In this document: positions 28,958 to 38,589 of the stretch, one piece after another
Position numbering within the stretch: position 1 is the stretch's first letter
Layout of the letters: every line of letters starts with the position of its first letter
DNA from: Candidatus Aceula meridiana
GTDB lineage: Bacteria; Omnitrophota; Gorgyraeia; Zapsychrales; Aceulaceae
DNA: 46,514 nt
Reading direction: 5' to 3'
Assembly (NCBI GenBank): GCA_030765185.1
Contig: JAVCDE010000005.1
Span: 1-46,514, forward strand
Notes under the pieces: generated by a model
What the model saw: only the letters and a program-made list of their open reading frames with translations
Told to the model about the DNA's origin: nothing
Databases searched by the model: none
Made by a program: the position numbers and the translations under genes

Positions 28958-29004
28958 TAATTTTGAAAAGATAGATTTACTGATTTACCCAAAGAAATTT
29001 ATAA

Positions 29005-30444
29005 ATGAAGAATTTTGGAAATTATAAAATAAGTGACTCATCTGTTTGGGTATCCAAGCGGATAATTTTTTTGCTTTGCTTGATATCTTTGATGCTTTTG
29101 TGGATGATGTTTTCGAGCGTTCTTCGTTCAGCAGACCAATGGTTTAGTAATATAGTAATTACGGCGATTATTTCTATGTTGTTGAGTGTTATCGCTGTGA
29201 ATACTATTACTCCACAGATCTCCAAGGCCATAAAATATTATTTGATTTTATGGGTGGTATTAAAAATCATATTCGCAGTATTTTATTTTAATGGTCAATT
29301 TATCCATCGTTTCGGAGACTCTGTGAATATAATACACTATGGTGATAGCAGCTATCATCATCAAGTGGCGGTTAATTACTATGGACATTGGTCAGAGGGA
29401 AAATTATTTACAAATCCAGATGAAATATCTTCGTCCATTAGCCAATGGGGCTATGACTATTTTCTTGGGATTCTTTATTATATTACAGGGCCGCTTCCTG
29501 AAACCGGGGTGATTGTTAATAGTTTTCTTGCTCTTATTTTTTGTTTGCTTGGTTATAAATTATTTATTTTGGCTGGTCTGTCACAAAGAAATGCACAGTT
29601 CGGACTGATAGCCCTGTCTCTCTTTCCACTTTTATGGATACTGAGTTCCTATCTATATAAAGATTCTCTTCTTTTTGTTGTTGTTCTCGCCTGTGTCATA
29701 GAAGTATTAAAGATACTAAAAAAACCTAGAATTAGAAATTATTTAACGGGGATGGCCTTATTTGTCATATTAGTGCCGTTAAGGTTTACATATATATTTC
29801 CGATATTCTTAATGCTTGTCATCGGGAGTGTTTATTTGGATAAAAAAAACCTGAGAATGAAGAGTATCACTCTTTTTTCTTACGGCATGTTTTTGTTATT
29901 GTTTTCAATTCTTCTAGATCGTCTTAATCTTTTTCATTCTGGGAGCATCATGAATATTGTCGGCTATATTAAGGTTGCTCTACAGGTGCCGACACTTGGT
30001 GGGCATTTCATGACGCAAGGCTTGGGAAAGAATATAAATTTATACAATTTTTATTATGTCCTTCCAGCTAAAGCAGTTTATATTTTGATGATTCCGTTTC
30101 CTTGGTTCGGATGGCAATCGAGGGCTGCCCAAATGTACTTCATCTTTAGCCATTTGGATGCGATCTATTATTTTTCCTTGCTCGTTTCTGTCGGAATGGC
30201 ATTTTATTATCGGAGAAAAATTCTTATAAGCAAAGAGCAAAAGCTTCTTTTGTTGGTTGGGCTGGCACTTTTTATTATACCTTTATTTATGTTTTTCCCT
30301 AGCAGGAGGTATGTTTCTGTTTGTGTTCCATTTTTTATGGCATATGCTCTGCCCATTTGGATAAAAAGAAAGTTTTTTTTAATAAGTATATTTATTTCTT
30401 TTGGAATAATATTAGTAATACAATTTCTATATTATCTTAGATAG
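29005..30444 (+). CDS. Polytopic membrane protein: candidate polymerase (Wzy-like) or GT-C enzyme
   Basis: 479 aa with about 11 membrane helices. The first large external loop holds HRFGDSVNIIHYGDSSYHH; the GDSxxYH pattern resembles the catalytic loop of GT-C/GT39-like proteins. YKDSLLFVVVLACVIEVLKI and PSRRYVSVCVPF occur in later helices and loops. O-antigen polymerases of Wzy type are poorly conserved but share the size and helix count. It sits among GT2, methyltransferase and fucosyltransferase genes and is the best polymerase candidate in this part of the island. The assignment between Wzy and GT-C stays open. Confidence 0.6.
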   Translation: MKNFGNYKISDSSVWVSKRIIFLLCLISLMLLWMMFSSVLRSADQWFSNIVITAIISMLLSVIAVNTITPQISKAIKYYLILWVVLKIIFAVFYFNGQFIHRFGDSVNIIHYGDSSYHHQVAVNYYGHWSEGKLFTNPDEISSSISQWGYDYFLGILYYITGPLPETGVIVNSFLALIFCLLGYKLFILAGLSQRNAQFGLIALSLFPLLWILSSYLYKDSLLFVVVLACVIEVLKILKKPRIRNYLTGMALFVILVPLRFTYIFPIFLMLVIGSVYLDKKNLRMKSITLFSYGMFLLLFSILLDRLNLFHSGSIMNIVGYIKVALQVPTLGGHFMTQGLGKNINLYNFYYVLPAKAVYILMIPFPWFGWQSRAAQMYFIFSHLDAIYYFSLLVSVGMAFYYRRKILISKEQKLLLLVGLALFIIPLFMFFPSRRYVSVCVPFFMAYALPIWIKRKFFLISIFISFGIILVIQFLYYLR

Positions 30445-30625
30445 ATTAAAAAGAGTTTGGATAAGTGACTGCGATCAACGGGAGTAATAGGTTCAGAGAT
30501 GTGAAATATTATGAAGATTTTTGGTAGTACAAAAATATGCTAGAATCATTTCTTAGATTTCGGTTCAGAATATAGTCATTGTGATTATTTATTGTGAAGG
30601 GATAAAGAAAGGGCGTTGGTCAAAA

Positions 30626-31255
30626 ATGAAAAATATCAAAACACCTTCCCTGTTAGATTTTTTGTTAATTCATGTAAGGAAAATTAAATATTTGTCACAA
30701 TTAATCAGGTGGAGGGCGCAGGGAAAGCCTATTCCTCCGCCTCACCTTTTCAAGCAACAGCTGCTGAAGTTTTATTCGAATGCATACGGATTAAGGACTT
30801 TGATTGAAACTGGGACATATAATGGTCAGATGATCCAAGCGATGGATAGCCATTTTGATTCTATTTATTCTATTGAGCTTAGCGAAGAATTGTACCATAA
30901 CGCAATAAATAAATTTCATGGAAAGCCAAAAATAAAACTGATCTATGGTGACAGCGGGAAAGAGCTGGGAAACATAATTAAAAAAGTTAATGAGCCTGCC
31001 CTTTTTTGGCTTGATGGTCATTATTCTGGGGGGGGGACAGCGAAGGGAAGCGAAGAGACCCCAATTGTTGAAGAGATTCAGCATATTCTTGACGATAAGG
31101 ATAGAAATCACGTCATCCTTATTGATGATGCCCGTCTTTTCGGAAGCAACATCGCTTACCCAGCCATAGAAAGTATCGAGAGGCTTATTAAAGCAAAATG
31201 GCCTCAGGCTAGAATTGTCGTCAAAGATGACATTATACGAATTACCAGAGGATAA
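30626..31255 (+). CDS. Class I SAM-methyltransferase-like protein
   Basis: 209 aa. LIETGTYNGQMIQAM stands where motif I should be (the usual GxGxG replaced by GTYNG), SIYSIELSEELY gives the acidic strand, and ALFWLDGHYSGGGTAKG and HVILIDDAR follow. This pattern is typical of a divergent methyltransferase group found in glycan clusters. The ATG at 30626 was taken because homology-like sequence begins after it; a GTG at 30581 would extend it by 15 residues. The next gene starts 7 nt after its stop. Confidence 0.68.
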   Translation: MKNIKTPSLLDFLLIHVRKIKYLSQLIRWRAQGKPIPPPHLFKQQLLKFYSNAYGLRTLIETGTYNGQMIQAMDSHFDSIYSIELSEELYHNAINKFHGKPKIKLIYGDSGKELGNIIKKVNEPALFWLDGHYSGGGTAKGSEETPIVEEIQHILDDKDRNHVILIDDARLFGSNIAYPAIESIERLIKAKWPQARIVVKDDIIRITRG

Positions 31256-31262
31256 AGATAAT

Positions 31263-32207
31263 ATGAATATTGAACAAATATTTTGTCCTGTTTGCAGCAC
31301 TTTAGAGCACAAGACTCTTTTCCCTGATCATAATCGTCGTGATAATATTGATTGCTCTGGTGTTTATGTGCAATGTGTAGGATGTTCTCTGGTTTATCTT
31401 GCGAAACGGCCTCCCTGGGAAGAGATTGTTAAATGTTATTCTTTTATGGATGAAAATCAGCCTGAAAGCATTAGGCATAATGGTGAGAAAAAGTTAAGTC
31501 AAGAGGTTCAAAAACCTGTGCCGGGATGGAAACAGATATTACGCAAAATTTATTTTCGCCCTCATTCTTGGCCGCTTGAAATTGTTCCTCAAGGAAGCAA
31601 AAGGCTTTTGGACCTTGGGTGTGGAAGCGGTGTAAAGCTTTTTGAATTTGCAGAACGTGGTTATGAGATTTGGGGTGTGGATGTAGGAATTGACGCAATT
31701 CGTCTTTGCAGAGAGATTCTTCCTCAGGGGTATTTTTTAAGAGGGGAATTGCAGCAAACAGGCCTCCCTGATGGGTATTTTGATTATATTCGAATAGATA
31801 ATGCGTTAGAGCATGTTCCGAATCCCAAAGAAGTGATTAGGGAATGCCGGCGTATTCTCAGTAAGAGTGGTAAACTTTTGATTTATGTTCCTCATGGCAG
31901 GAGTCTGAGTATGAGGTTTATGAAGGGGAATTCTATTTCTTCGTGGATACCGTTTCATCTTCAGCTTTTTACACGAAGATCGTTGAAACGATTGTTGGTT
32001 GACGCGGGTTTTAATGATACTCGTATTTATGGATACAATCCGATATCCTGGTTGCCCATGAGCATTATGCAGGGGAAAGGTAAAAATCAACCTATAGCGA
32101 AATTTAATTACCCGCGCTGGTTGGCTTACATATGTTATCCCATAGGCTGGGTTGCTGTAAAAATTGGAATAGCTGAAGAGCTAGTGGCGATAGGAAAAGA
32201 GGGATAA
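31263..32207 (+). CDS. Zinc-ribbon class I SAM methyltransferase
   Basis: 314 aa. The N-terminal four cysteines (C8, C11, C38, C41) form the metal-binding module common in sugar C- and O-methyltransferases of this family. Motif I is RLLDLGCGSGVKLFEFA (114-130), then GVDVGIDAIRLC, and YIRIDNALEHVPNPKEV is the post-motif with the usual EHVPNP. The acceptor is unknown. I chose ATG 31263 because AGAGGATAAAG lies upstream and the Cys motif begins right after it; a longer version would overlap the previous gene. Confidence 0.85.
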   Translation: MNIEQIFCPVCSTLEHKTLFPDHNRRDNIDCSGVYVQCVGCSLVYLAKRPPWEEIVKCYSFMDENQPESIRHNGEKKLSQEVQKPVPGWKQILRKIYFRPHSWPLEIVPQGSKRLLDLGCGSGVKLFEFAERGYEIWGVDVGIDAIRLCREILPQGYFLRGELQQTGLPDGYFDYIRIDNALEHVPNPKEVIRECRRILSKSGKLLIYVPHGRSLSMRFMKGNSISSWIPFHLQLFTRRSLKRLLVDAGFNDTRIYGYNPISWLPMSIMQGKGKNQPIAKFNYPRWLAYICYPIGWVAVKIGIAEELVAIGKEG

Positions 32208-32264
32208 AAATAAAATAGAGACAGAAACACTTTATTTTTTGTTTCTATGGAGCCAATATTTTTT

Positions 32265-33137
32265 ATGAATAAAATTATTGTTAGAGTTAAGGGGGGGCTG
32301 GGTAATCAGCTTTTTTGTTATGCGGCGGCCCGTCGTTTGGCGTTGGTCAATAGCGCAGAATTGGTTATTGATGATGTGACGGGCTTTGTGAGGGATGTTC
32401 AATATCGTCGTCAATATATGTTGGGCCGATTCAACATTGCAGCACGAAAGGCTACGCCGGCTGAGAGAATGGAGCCTTTTGAGAGATACCGTCGAGGCAT
32501 TAGGAAATTGCTGTCTTGCCGTATACCTTTTGAGAAAAGGTCTTATGTTGAGCAAGAGAGTATCGATTTTGATGCTCGGCTTCTAATGCTGAAGGCAAAA
32601 GGGACAATTTGTTTGGATGGGTACTGGCAGAGCGAGAATTATTTTAAAGATGTGGGCGAGCTCATTCGGCAGGATTTAAGGATTGTTTCGCCTGAAGATG
32701 AGGTAAATCAGAAAATGGCTAAAAATATTTTGGCTTGTGATGCTGTTGCAGTGCATATTAGATTTTTTGATAATTCGGAGAAGCTTAATAGTCTAAATAA
32801 TTTAGAAAAAGAATATTATTTTCGAGCTTTTTATAATATAAAAAAAATGACAAAAAATCCTCATTTTTTTATTTTTTCAGACAATCTTGATGCTGCGAGC
32901 AAAATGATTGGGTTACCAGAAAAAGAAATTACATGTGTGGATTGTAACCAAACAGATGACACTGCTTATGCAGATCTTTGGTTAATGACTCATTGCAAGC
33001 ATTTTGTCATTGCCAACAGCACTTTCAGTTGGTGGGGGGCATGGCTGGCGGAATCCCGGAATCCCAAGTCTGTGATTATTTCTGGCAATCGGTTTCCGAG
33101 TAAAGATACGGTCCCTAGTCGTTGGATTGTCTTATAG
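32265..33137 (+). CDS. Alpha-1,2-fucosyltransferase-like (GT11)
   Basis: 290 aa. The N-terminus IIVRVKGGLGNQLFCYAAAR has the GT11 hallmark GGLGNQLF (10-17), and NSTFSWWGAWLAE near the C-terminus is the third family motif. The central donor-binding HxRRGDY motif is changed to HIRFFD (164-169): His, Arg and Asp remain, but the second Arg and the Gly are Phe. GT11 enzymes move L-fucose from GDP-fucose to galactose or a similar hydroxyl. GDP-fucose would come from gmd/fcl at 22914-24865. ATG 32265 was preferred over 32247 because the conserved strand begins there. Specificity may be altered by the motif change. Confidence 0.82.
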   Translation: MNKIIVRVKGGLGNQLFCYAAARRLALVNSAELVIDDVTGFVRDVQYRRQYMLGRFNIAARKATPAERMEPFERYRRGIRKLLSCRIPFEKRSYVEQESIDFDARLLMLKAKGTICLDGYWQSENYFKDVGELIRQDLRIVSPEDEVNQKMAKNILACDAVAVHIRFFDNSEKLNSLNNLEKEYYFRAFYNIKKMTKNPHFFIFSDNLDAASKMIGLPEKEITCVDCNQTDDTAYADLWLMTHCKHFVIANSTFSWWGAWLAESRNPKSVIISGNRFPSKDTVPSRWIVL

Positions 33138-33170
33138 TGTGGTTGTAAATTTATTGGAAGGAAGAATGTG

Positions 33171-34088
33171 ATGGGAGCGTTAGAATATATAAATTGTCCG
33201 CTTTGCGATTCGCAAAAGAACACAAAATTATTCTTAGGGAAAGATTATCTGTATTCGAAAGAAGAATTTTCGGTTGTAAAGTGTCATGATTGCGGACTTC
33301 AATATACAAATCCGTGTGTTAAGGAAGATCAGATCGCATCCTATTATTATTCAGGTTATTCTTCACGTATGAATTCTAAGCTCCCCAATTTTTATAAGGG
33401 TGAGTGGGGTAGGCTTCAGCGGTTTTTTGGAAATATTCATTTTACAATATTAGAATTAATGCGATCGATCAATGCCAGGAAGGTTTTAGAGATAGGGCCT
33501 GGGAACGGAAGGTTGCTCTATTTTTTAAAGGCGCAAGGCTATGATGTCTCTGGAGTTGAACTAGATAGTGATCTTGCACGTAATATCTGGGATATGGGAA
33601 TTCCATGCTATTGCGGCAACTTAGACACGGTAATGGATGAGATAGGTGGAAAAAAGTTTGATCTTATTATTCTGTGCCAGACGTTTGAGCATCTGTATGA
33701 TCCCAAGAAGACACTAAAAAATATACACAGCCTTCTTGCAGAAAAAGGATATCTTTATATGGCTTTGCCCAATAGCGGTTCAATAGAGGCAAAGTTGTTT
33801 GACAAGTTCTGGCGGGGTCTTGATTTACCGCGGCATATAGTCCATTATGATAAAAAAACGGTTGGGAAGATTCTCAGAAAATCCGGATTTGATGTACTCC
33901 GGCAGGGAGATTTGATTTTTCCTTCTTCTTTTGTGGAAAGCATCGGTTTCCGTTATTTTCAAGATGCTAAAATGCCGCCAACCTTATATTATTTTTTATA
34001 CTATTTCCTAAAATTGACCGGTCCTGTCTGCCGAAAATTATTTGGTTCAGGTGTAATGACGGTGTTAGCAGCCAAGAGGCAATTATGA
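33171..34088 (+). CDS. Zinc-ribbon class I SAM methyltransferase
   Basis: 305 aa, same architecture as the protein at 31263: Cys pairs C9-x2-C12 and C38-x2-C41, motif I KVLEIGPGNGRLLYFL (104-119), then GVELDSDLA and LCQTFEHLYDPKKTL. RGLDLPRHIVHYDKKTV is typical of this family (Methyltransf_23). The Shine-Dalgarno AGGAAG at 33159-33164 is 6 nt from ATG 33171, better than from GTG 33168. The stop overlaps the radical SAM gene by 4 nt, so both may act on the same sugar. Confidence 0.85.
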   Translation: MGALEYINCPLCDSQKNTKLFLGKDYLYSKEEFSVVKCHDCGLQYTNPCVKEDQIASYYYSGYSSRMNSKLPNFYKGEWGRLQRFFGNIHFTILELMRSINARKVLEIGPGNGRLLYFLKAQGYDVSGVELDSDLARNIWDMGIPCYCGNLDTVMDEIGGKKFDLIILCQTFEHLYDPKKTLKNIHSLLAEKGYLYMALPNSGSIEAKLFDKFWRGLDLPRHIVHYDKKTVGKILRKSGFDVLRQGDLIFPSSFVESIGFRYFQDAKMPPTLYYFLYYFLKLTGPVCRKLFGSGVMTVLAAKRQL

Positions 34089-35443
34089 AAGTCTTGTTTA
34101 TAAACGCAATAGATAGTTTAAAAAGAATTGAGACGGTCTATCCGCCATTAGGATTGGGGTATTTGTCTGCTGTTTTAAAAAGGCGCTTTAAAGATATGGA
34201 GATTCGGATCGTTGATAGGGACATTAAGACCGTTCTTAAATCTTTCTCTCCGGATGTGGTCGGCATCTCGGCTGTTTCACAAAATTATGGAAAAGCTATA
34301 AAAATGGGAAGACTATGCAAATCATTGCAAATTCCAGTTTTTGTCGGTGGAGTGCATATTACGTTATTGCCCGATTCCTTATCTCCGGCGTTTGATTTTG
34401 GTGTGCATGGAGAAGCTGAAAATACGATCATTGATGTTATGGAATATTTAAGAAAATGCGGAACTTTTGGTTTTTCAGATATGCAAGATATTAAAGGGCT
34501 TATTTTACATTCCGAAGAAGGGGTCAAGCTTACTGAGGCCAGACCCCTTATTGAGGACCTTGATTCAATCCCTCTTCCTGATCGGGATTTATTGAATATC
34601 CCAATAGGACAAAGCACCTATATGTTCACATCCAGGGGGTGCCCGTATAAGTGTATATTTTGTGCTTCAACGAGATTCTGGGATAATGTCAGATGGTTTT
34701 CAGCTGACTATGTTGTGCATGAGATCGAAGTGATATTAAAAAAATATAAACCTTTAGCGATATCTTTTTATGATGATCTTTTTATCGGGAATTTGCCCCG
34801 GCTGAAGAAGATCGTTGATCTCCTTTGCGCGAAAGGCATACAGAAACGCGTGGAATTCGGATTCGCTTGTCGCGCAAATTTAGTTAATGACAGATTGATC
34901 AAGATTTTAAAGCCTTTAAAAGTAAGCATGGTCTGTATGGGGTTGGAATCGGGATGTCAGAGGACATTGACGTATTTGAAAGGTCCGGGGATAACGGTTG
35001 ATCAAAATTTGCGTGCTGTTGAAATTTTCGCAAAGGCGAATATACGGGTTCAGGGTACTTTTATTATTGGATCCCCCTATGAAAATGAAAAAGAGATTTT
35101 GGAGACATTGGATTTTATTAAAAAAAGTCGGTTGAGCACTTTTGAAGTGTATACATTAAGCCCTTTCCCAGGAACCTTGATCTGGGAGACAGCAAGGCAT
35201 ATGGGTGTCGTGTCAGATAATATGGATTGGGGTCGGCTGGCCGTTGATTCTCATTGTTCAGAAAATAAAATATTGCTTTCTCAAATTCAACCTGAACGGC
35301 TGTTGGCATTATGCAATCTTTTTGAAAAAGAGAAAAAGAGAAAAAGATTGCGTTTATTTTGGTACACATTCCGGAAATTTCTTCAAGATCCGGTGTGGAT
35401 GATCAAAAAGATCTATTATCGTTATCTGAGGGTGATAATTTAA
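34085..35443 (+). CDS. B12-binding-domain radical SAM protein
   Basis: 452 aa. The cobalamin-binding domain covers ~1-150: PPLGLGYLSAVLKRRF, then VGISAVSQNYG and PVFVGGVHITLLP. The iron-sulfur cysteines are C186, C190 and C193 in SRGCPYKCIFCAS, the canonical CX3CX2C. Later, GLESGCQRTLTYLKGPG and GTFIIGSPYENEKEI are standard for the B12/radical SAM (BchE-type) class. Such enzymes do C-methylations and ring rearrangements. It is 4-nt coupled to the methyltransferase before it and 1-nt coupled (TAATG) to the CgeB-like glycosyltransferase after it. Its cluster spacing differs from the paralogue at 5321. Confidence 0.88.
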   Translation: MKVLFINAIDSLKRIETVYPPLGLGYLSAVLKRRFKDMEIRIVDRDIKTVLKSFSPDVVGISAVSQNYGKAIKMGRLCKSLQIPVFVGGVHITLLPDSLSPAFDFGVHGEAENTIIDVMEYLRKCGTFGFSDMQDIKGLILHSEEGVKLTEARPLIEDLDSIPLPDRDLLNIPIGQSTYMFTSRGCPYKCIFCASTRFWDNVRWFSADYVVHEIEVILKKYKPLAISFYDDLFIGNLPRLKKIVDLLCAKGIQKRVEFGFACRANLVNDRLIKILKPLKVSMVCMGLESGCQRTLTYLKGPGITVDQNLRAVEIFAKANIRVQGTFIIGSPYENEKEILETLDFIKKSRLSTFEVYTLSPFPGTLIWETARHMGVVSDNMDWGRLAVDSHCSENKILLSQIQPERLLALCNLFEKEKKRKRLRLFWYTFRKFLQDPVWMIKKIYYRYLRVII

Positions 35444-36465
35444 TGAACATCTTGATTTATGGTGAAGAATGTTGGTATGGTGTTGTGCCGCCTCTAAAAA
35501 AAGCGTTTGAGTCCTTCGGCGCTAAGACGGATGTATTTGATTGGACGCAGTATTTGTTTCGGTCAAAACAGGTTAATATGGTTAATAGAATTTTAGATCG
35601 CGCATTTTTAAAGAATGTATCAGCTTATATTAACCAGGCTTTTTTGAAACAAGCAAAAGAAAGACAGTATGATATTATTTTTATTCTTCAGGGTGGACGA
35701 TTGTGTGCTAAGACGATTCTGTCTTTAAGAGACGTGTGCAGCTGTATTGCGAATTGGAATATTGATGATTTTTTTAATTCCAAAGTAGGGATTGAAGACG
35801 CCATGTCTTTTCAGTGCTATGATTTAATATTTTCTGCTCGGAAACATCTATTTGAAGAATATTATGCAAGGGGTGCAAGACGGATGGAGCATCTAGATTG
35901 GTTCTATTATTCTGACAGGCATTTCCCAATTGTGGCTAATGTGTCGACCCTATCTCAATGGACGAGTGACATTGTTTTTTTAGGAACATGGAGCCGTCAT
36001 CGGGAAAAGGTTCTTAGCCGGTTAGACGGTTTTCATGTTTCGATATGGGGTAATTATTGGCATAGGGCGGACAGGGCGTTTCGTAATAAATTCCGTATTT
36101 TATATAAAGAGGCGTGGTTTCAGGAAATGTCACAGGTGGTAAATTCATCCCAAATAGTGCTAGATGTTTTGACAAAGGAGAATCGAGATAAAACAAATTT
36201 AAAAACATTTCAAATTCCTGCCTGCGGCGGATTTCTTTTAACCGAAAGGACCGAAGAAATATTAGAGTTATTCGGGGAGGGGAAAGAGGTTGCCTGTTAT
36301 GGTTCAGAAGCAGAAATGATATCAAATTGCAATTATTATTTAGCACATGAAACTGAACGGCAGCAGATAGCCGGAAGCGCTTATGCCAAACTAATGCAAG
36401 GAAAACATACTCTGCAGGATCGGGCGCGGAAAATATTCGATGTTTGTTGCAAATTTTCAAGATAA
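35443..36465 (+). CDS. CgeB-like glycosyltransferase (GT1-type C-terminal domain)
   Basis: 340 aa. The N-terminus MNILIYGEECWYGVVPPLKKAFESFGA is the strand-helix start of CgeB-like proteins; IIFILQGGRLC and ANWNIDDFF follow. The C-terminal part has LKTFQIPACGGFLLTERTEEI, the signature of the Glyco_trans_1_2 domain, and GEGKEVACYGSEAEM. The family name comes from a spore-coat maturation protein, but members in glycan loci are expected to transfer sugars. It starts on the TAATG overlap at 35443 and the next gene follows after about 20 nt. Confidence 0.8.
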   Translation: MNILIYGEECWYGVVPPLKKAFESFGAKTDVFDWTQYLFRSKQVNMVNRILDRAFLKNVSAYINQAFLKQAKERQYDIIFILQGGRLCAKTILSLRDVCSCIANWNIDDFFNSKVGIEDAMSFQCYDLIFSARKHLFEEYYARGARRMEHLDWFYYSDRHFPIVANVSTLSQWTSDIVFLGTWSRHREKVLSRLDGFHVSIWGNYWHRADRAFRNKFRILYKEAWFQEMSQVVNSSQIVLDVLTKENRDKTNLKTFQIPACGGFLLTERTEEILELFGEGKEVACYGSEAEMISNCNYYLAHETERQQIAGSAYAKLMQGKHTLQDRARKIFDVCCKFSR

Positions 36466-36485
36466 TGTAAGGAAGCTCCTTGATC

Positions 36486-37409
36486 ATGGCTATGGATGAG
36501 AAAAAAGTTTTTGTTGTAATTCCTAATAAGAATGGTGTTTGCCATCTTTCTTATTCTTTGGCCTCGCTAGCTGAAACTTTATATAAAAATTTTCAAATGG
36601 TCATTGTTGATGATTATTCTATCGATGGATCTGTGGCATTTATTGAAAAGCATTATCCAACATGCAAAATAATCAAAATGGAGGTTAATAAGGGATTTGC
36701 GGGAGCCGTTAATCAGGGCATCCGGTATTCGTTTGAGCACGGGGCTGATTATATTGCTGTTTGTAATAATGACGTTAAAGTATTGCCTGAGTGGATAGAT
36801 TTAGTTGTTGATGTTTTTAGGAAGAATAAAAACATCGGGTTGGTTGGTTTTAAGGAAATCCTTAAGGAAAGGGAAGCTTTGTTTTATGATTGGAATGCGA
36901 CTAGTAAGGTTAAGTATAAAGAAGTGCATGGGTTGCCTGGGTGCCTGTATGTTTGTCCCGTGGAGATATTTAGAGCGGTTGGCTTATATGATGAGTCTTA
37001 TTTTATGTATGGTGAAGACAATGACTTTTTTTTGCGGCTAAACAAATTGAGTTATTCCTTAATTCAAACAAATATTCCTGTATGGCACTACGGTGAAGGT
37101 TCTTCTCAAGGTCAGAAGTTTTTTGTCACATGGTTGGCATATAGAAACGCCTTAAGGGTTGCAATCAAGAATAAAACTTTTGCCGAAATAATTTGGTTGG
37201 TTTTATCGTTACTCAATCAAGGCTGCAATCCGTTTTTATCAAACAAAAAGGATGATCCGAGTTGCAAAAGGTTGAGGCGATATAATATAGGTATTAATTT
37301 TATGCTCATTCTTGGGAGTTGTCTCTGGAACATAATAAATATTTTTTCAACATTGAGAGCGCGGAATGTTGTAATAGGCAAAGTTAAAGAGAGATTCCAA
37401 GGGAAATAA
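36486..37409 (+). CDS. Glycosyltransferase family 2, rhamnosyltransferase-like group
   Basis: 307 aa. FVVIPNKNGVCHLSYSLASL begins the GT-A fold, VIVDDYSIDGS (39-49) is the nucleotide motif, NKGFAGAVNQGI is typical of the WbbL/rhamnosyltransferase subgroup, and CNNDVKVLPEW (93-103) holds the metal site. MYGEDNDFFLRL carries the ED motif. A hydrophobic C-terminus (FMLILGSCLWNIINIF) may attach to the membrane. AAGGAAG stands 10 nt before ATG 36486; a TTG at 36480 is possible. A substrate such as dTDP-rhamnose would fit the RmlD-like gene at the left edge but is not shown. Confidence 0.85.
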   Translation: MAMDEKKVFVVIPNKNGVCHLSYSLASLAETLYKNFQMVIVDDYSIDGSVAFIEKHYPTCKIIKMEVNKGFAGAVNQGIRYSFEHGADYIAVCNNDVKVLPEWIDLVVDVFRKNKNIGLVGFKEILKEREALFYDWNATSKVKYKEVHGLPGCLYVCPVEIFRAVGLYDESYFMYGEDNDFFLRLNKLSYSLIQTNIPVWHYGEGSSQGQKFFVTWLAYRNALRVAIKNKTFAEIIWLVLSLLNQGCNPFLSNKKDDPSCKRLRRYNIGINFMLILGSCLWNIINIFSTLRARNVVIGKVKERFQGK

Positions 37410-37449
37410 TTTTTATGGTAGTCCTTAATGTGCTTTTTGGAGATGTTGA

Positions 37450-38589
37450 ATGAAAATTGCAGTTATTAATATAACAGCAGGTGGAATAAGTGGAGGATAT
37501 CGTAAGTATCTGCAGCATATGATCCCTTTGTTTTCTCAGCGTACAGAGACTGAAGAGATATTATGCATCTCGCCTCATGCGTGGGGAGTTGAGAATTGGT
37601 TCGGGAATATTGAAAAGGTGGAATTTTATTCATATAAGAAATTCAATATGCTGAAAACATCCAATAAGAAGATTACGAAATATTTAGATGATTTTAGTCC
37701 AGATGTTTTGCTTGTACCAGTTGAGCGATGTTTTTCATATAAGAACGTTCCGGTTGTTAATATGCTTCAAAATATGGAGCCATTGGCTTATTTGAATGAA
37801 GGCAATCCTTTATTTGAAAAGTTGAGGAATTTGCTTCGTGCGCGAACTGCTAAAAAAGCCATGGAAAGAGCTGATAAAATAATTGCTGTTTCCAGGTTTG
37901 TTAGATCATTTCTAATGCAAGACTTGAAGATTTCGGAGAGTAAAATAGAATTGATCTATTACGGGATGGACGATGTCAGTGATTGTAATGTTGTTAAATC
38001 GCGCAATATACCTATTGGCTGGGAAGAAAAGTTTATTTTTACTGCTGGTTCGATTCGGCCGGCTAGGGGGCTGGAGGATTTGCTGCAAGCAATGCGGCGT
38101 TTAGGCGATGGGGGCGGAGAGTCATTACATTTGGTCATAGCAGGAGAGGTAAGCCCTAATATGGTAGCGTATCAAAATAAATTGAAGAGATGGATTGAAG
38201 AAAAAGGGCTTCAGGATAGAGTTTGCTGGACAGGAGGGTTGGTTGAAGAAGAGATGAGGTGGTGTTATAATACTTGCAAAATTTTTGTAATGACCAGTAG
38301 GGTTGAGTCTTTCGGTCAAATAGCATTAGAGGCATTGTCGCAGGGAGCAATGTGTATATCTACAGATAGCTCATGTTTGCCGGAAATTTTTGGTGATGCA
38401 GCAATTTATTATTCACCTAAGGATATCGATGCTTTGGTTAAAGCTATTCAATCAGTTTTAAGGTGGGGTCCTCAAAAGCAGGAAAATGTACAGAAAAAAG
38501 CAAAAGTTCAAGCGGTACAATTTTCTTGGGATACTTGTGCGAGAAAAACAGTTAAGCTATTAGATAAAATCTTAGGTGACATCAAATGA
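37450..38589 (+). CDS. Glycosyltransferase family 4
   Basis: 379 aa. The N-terminal GGISGGYRKYL is the acceptor-domain glycine loop. The donor domain opens at FIFTAGSIRPARGLEDLLQAMRRL, and CKIFVMTSRVESFGQIALEALSQGAMCISTD contains the EX7E motif (ESFGQIALE). It ends in the ATGA overlap with the SDR gene downstream. A retaining sugar transferase on the cytoplasmic face; sugar unknown. Confidence 0.86.
   Translation: MKIAVINITAGGISGGYRKYLQHMIPLFSQRTETEEILCISPHAWGVENWFGNIEKVEFYSYKKFNMLKTSNKKITKYLDDFSPDVLLVPVERCFSYKNVPVVNMLQNMEPLAYLNEGNPLFEKLRNLLRARTAKKAMERADKIIAVSRFVRSFLMQDLKISESKIELIYYGMDDVSDCNVVKSRNIPIGWEEKFIFTAGSIRPARGLEDLLQAMRRLGDGGGESLHLVIAGEVSPNMVAYQNKLKRWIEEKGLQDRVCWTGGLVEEEMRWCYNTCKIFVMTSRVESFGQIALEALSQGAMCISTDSSCLPEIFGDAAIYYSPKDIDALVKAIQSVLRWGPQKQENVQKKAKVQAVQFSWDTCARKTVKLLDKILGDIK

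Noticed and set aside
30791-31312. 173-codon minus-strand open frame opposite the methyltransferase-like gene
   Set aside because: The + strand frame has clear family motifs; the minus frame has none and bridges two + strand genes.
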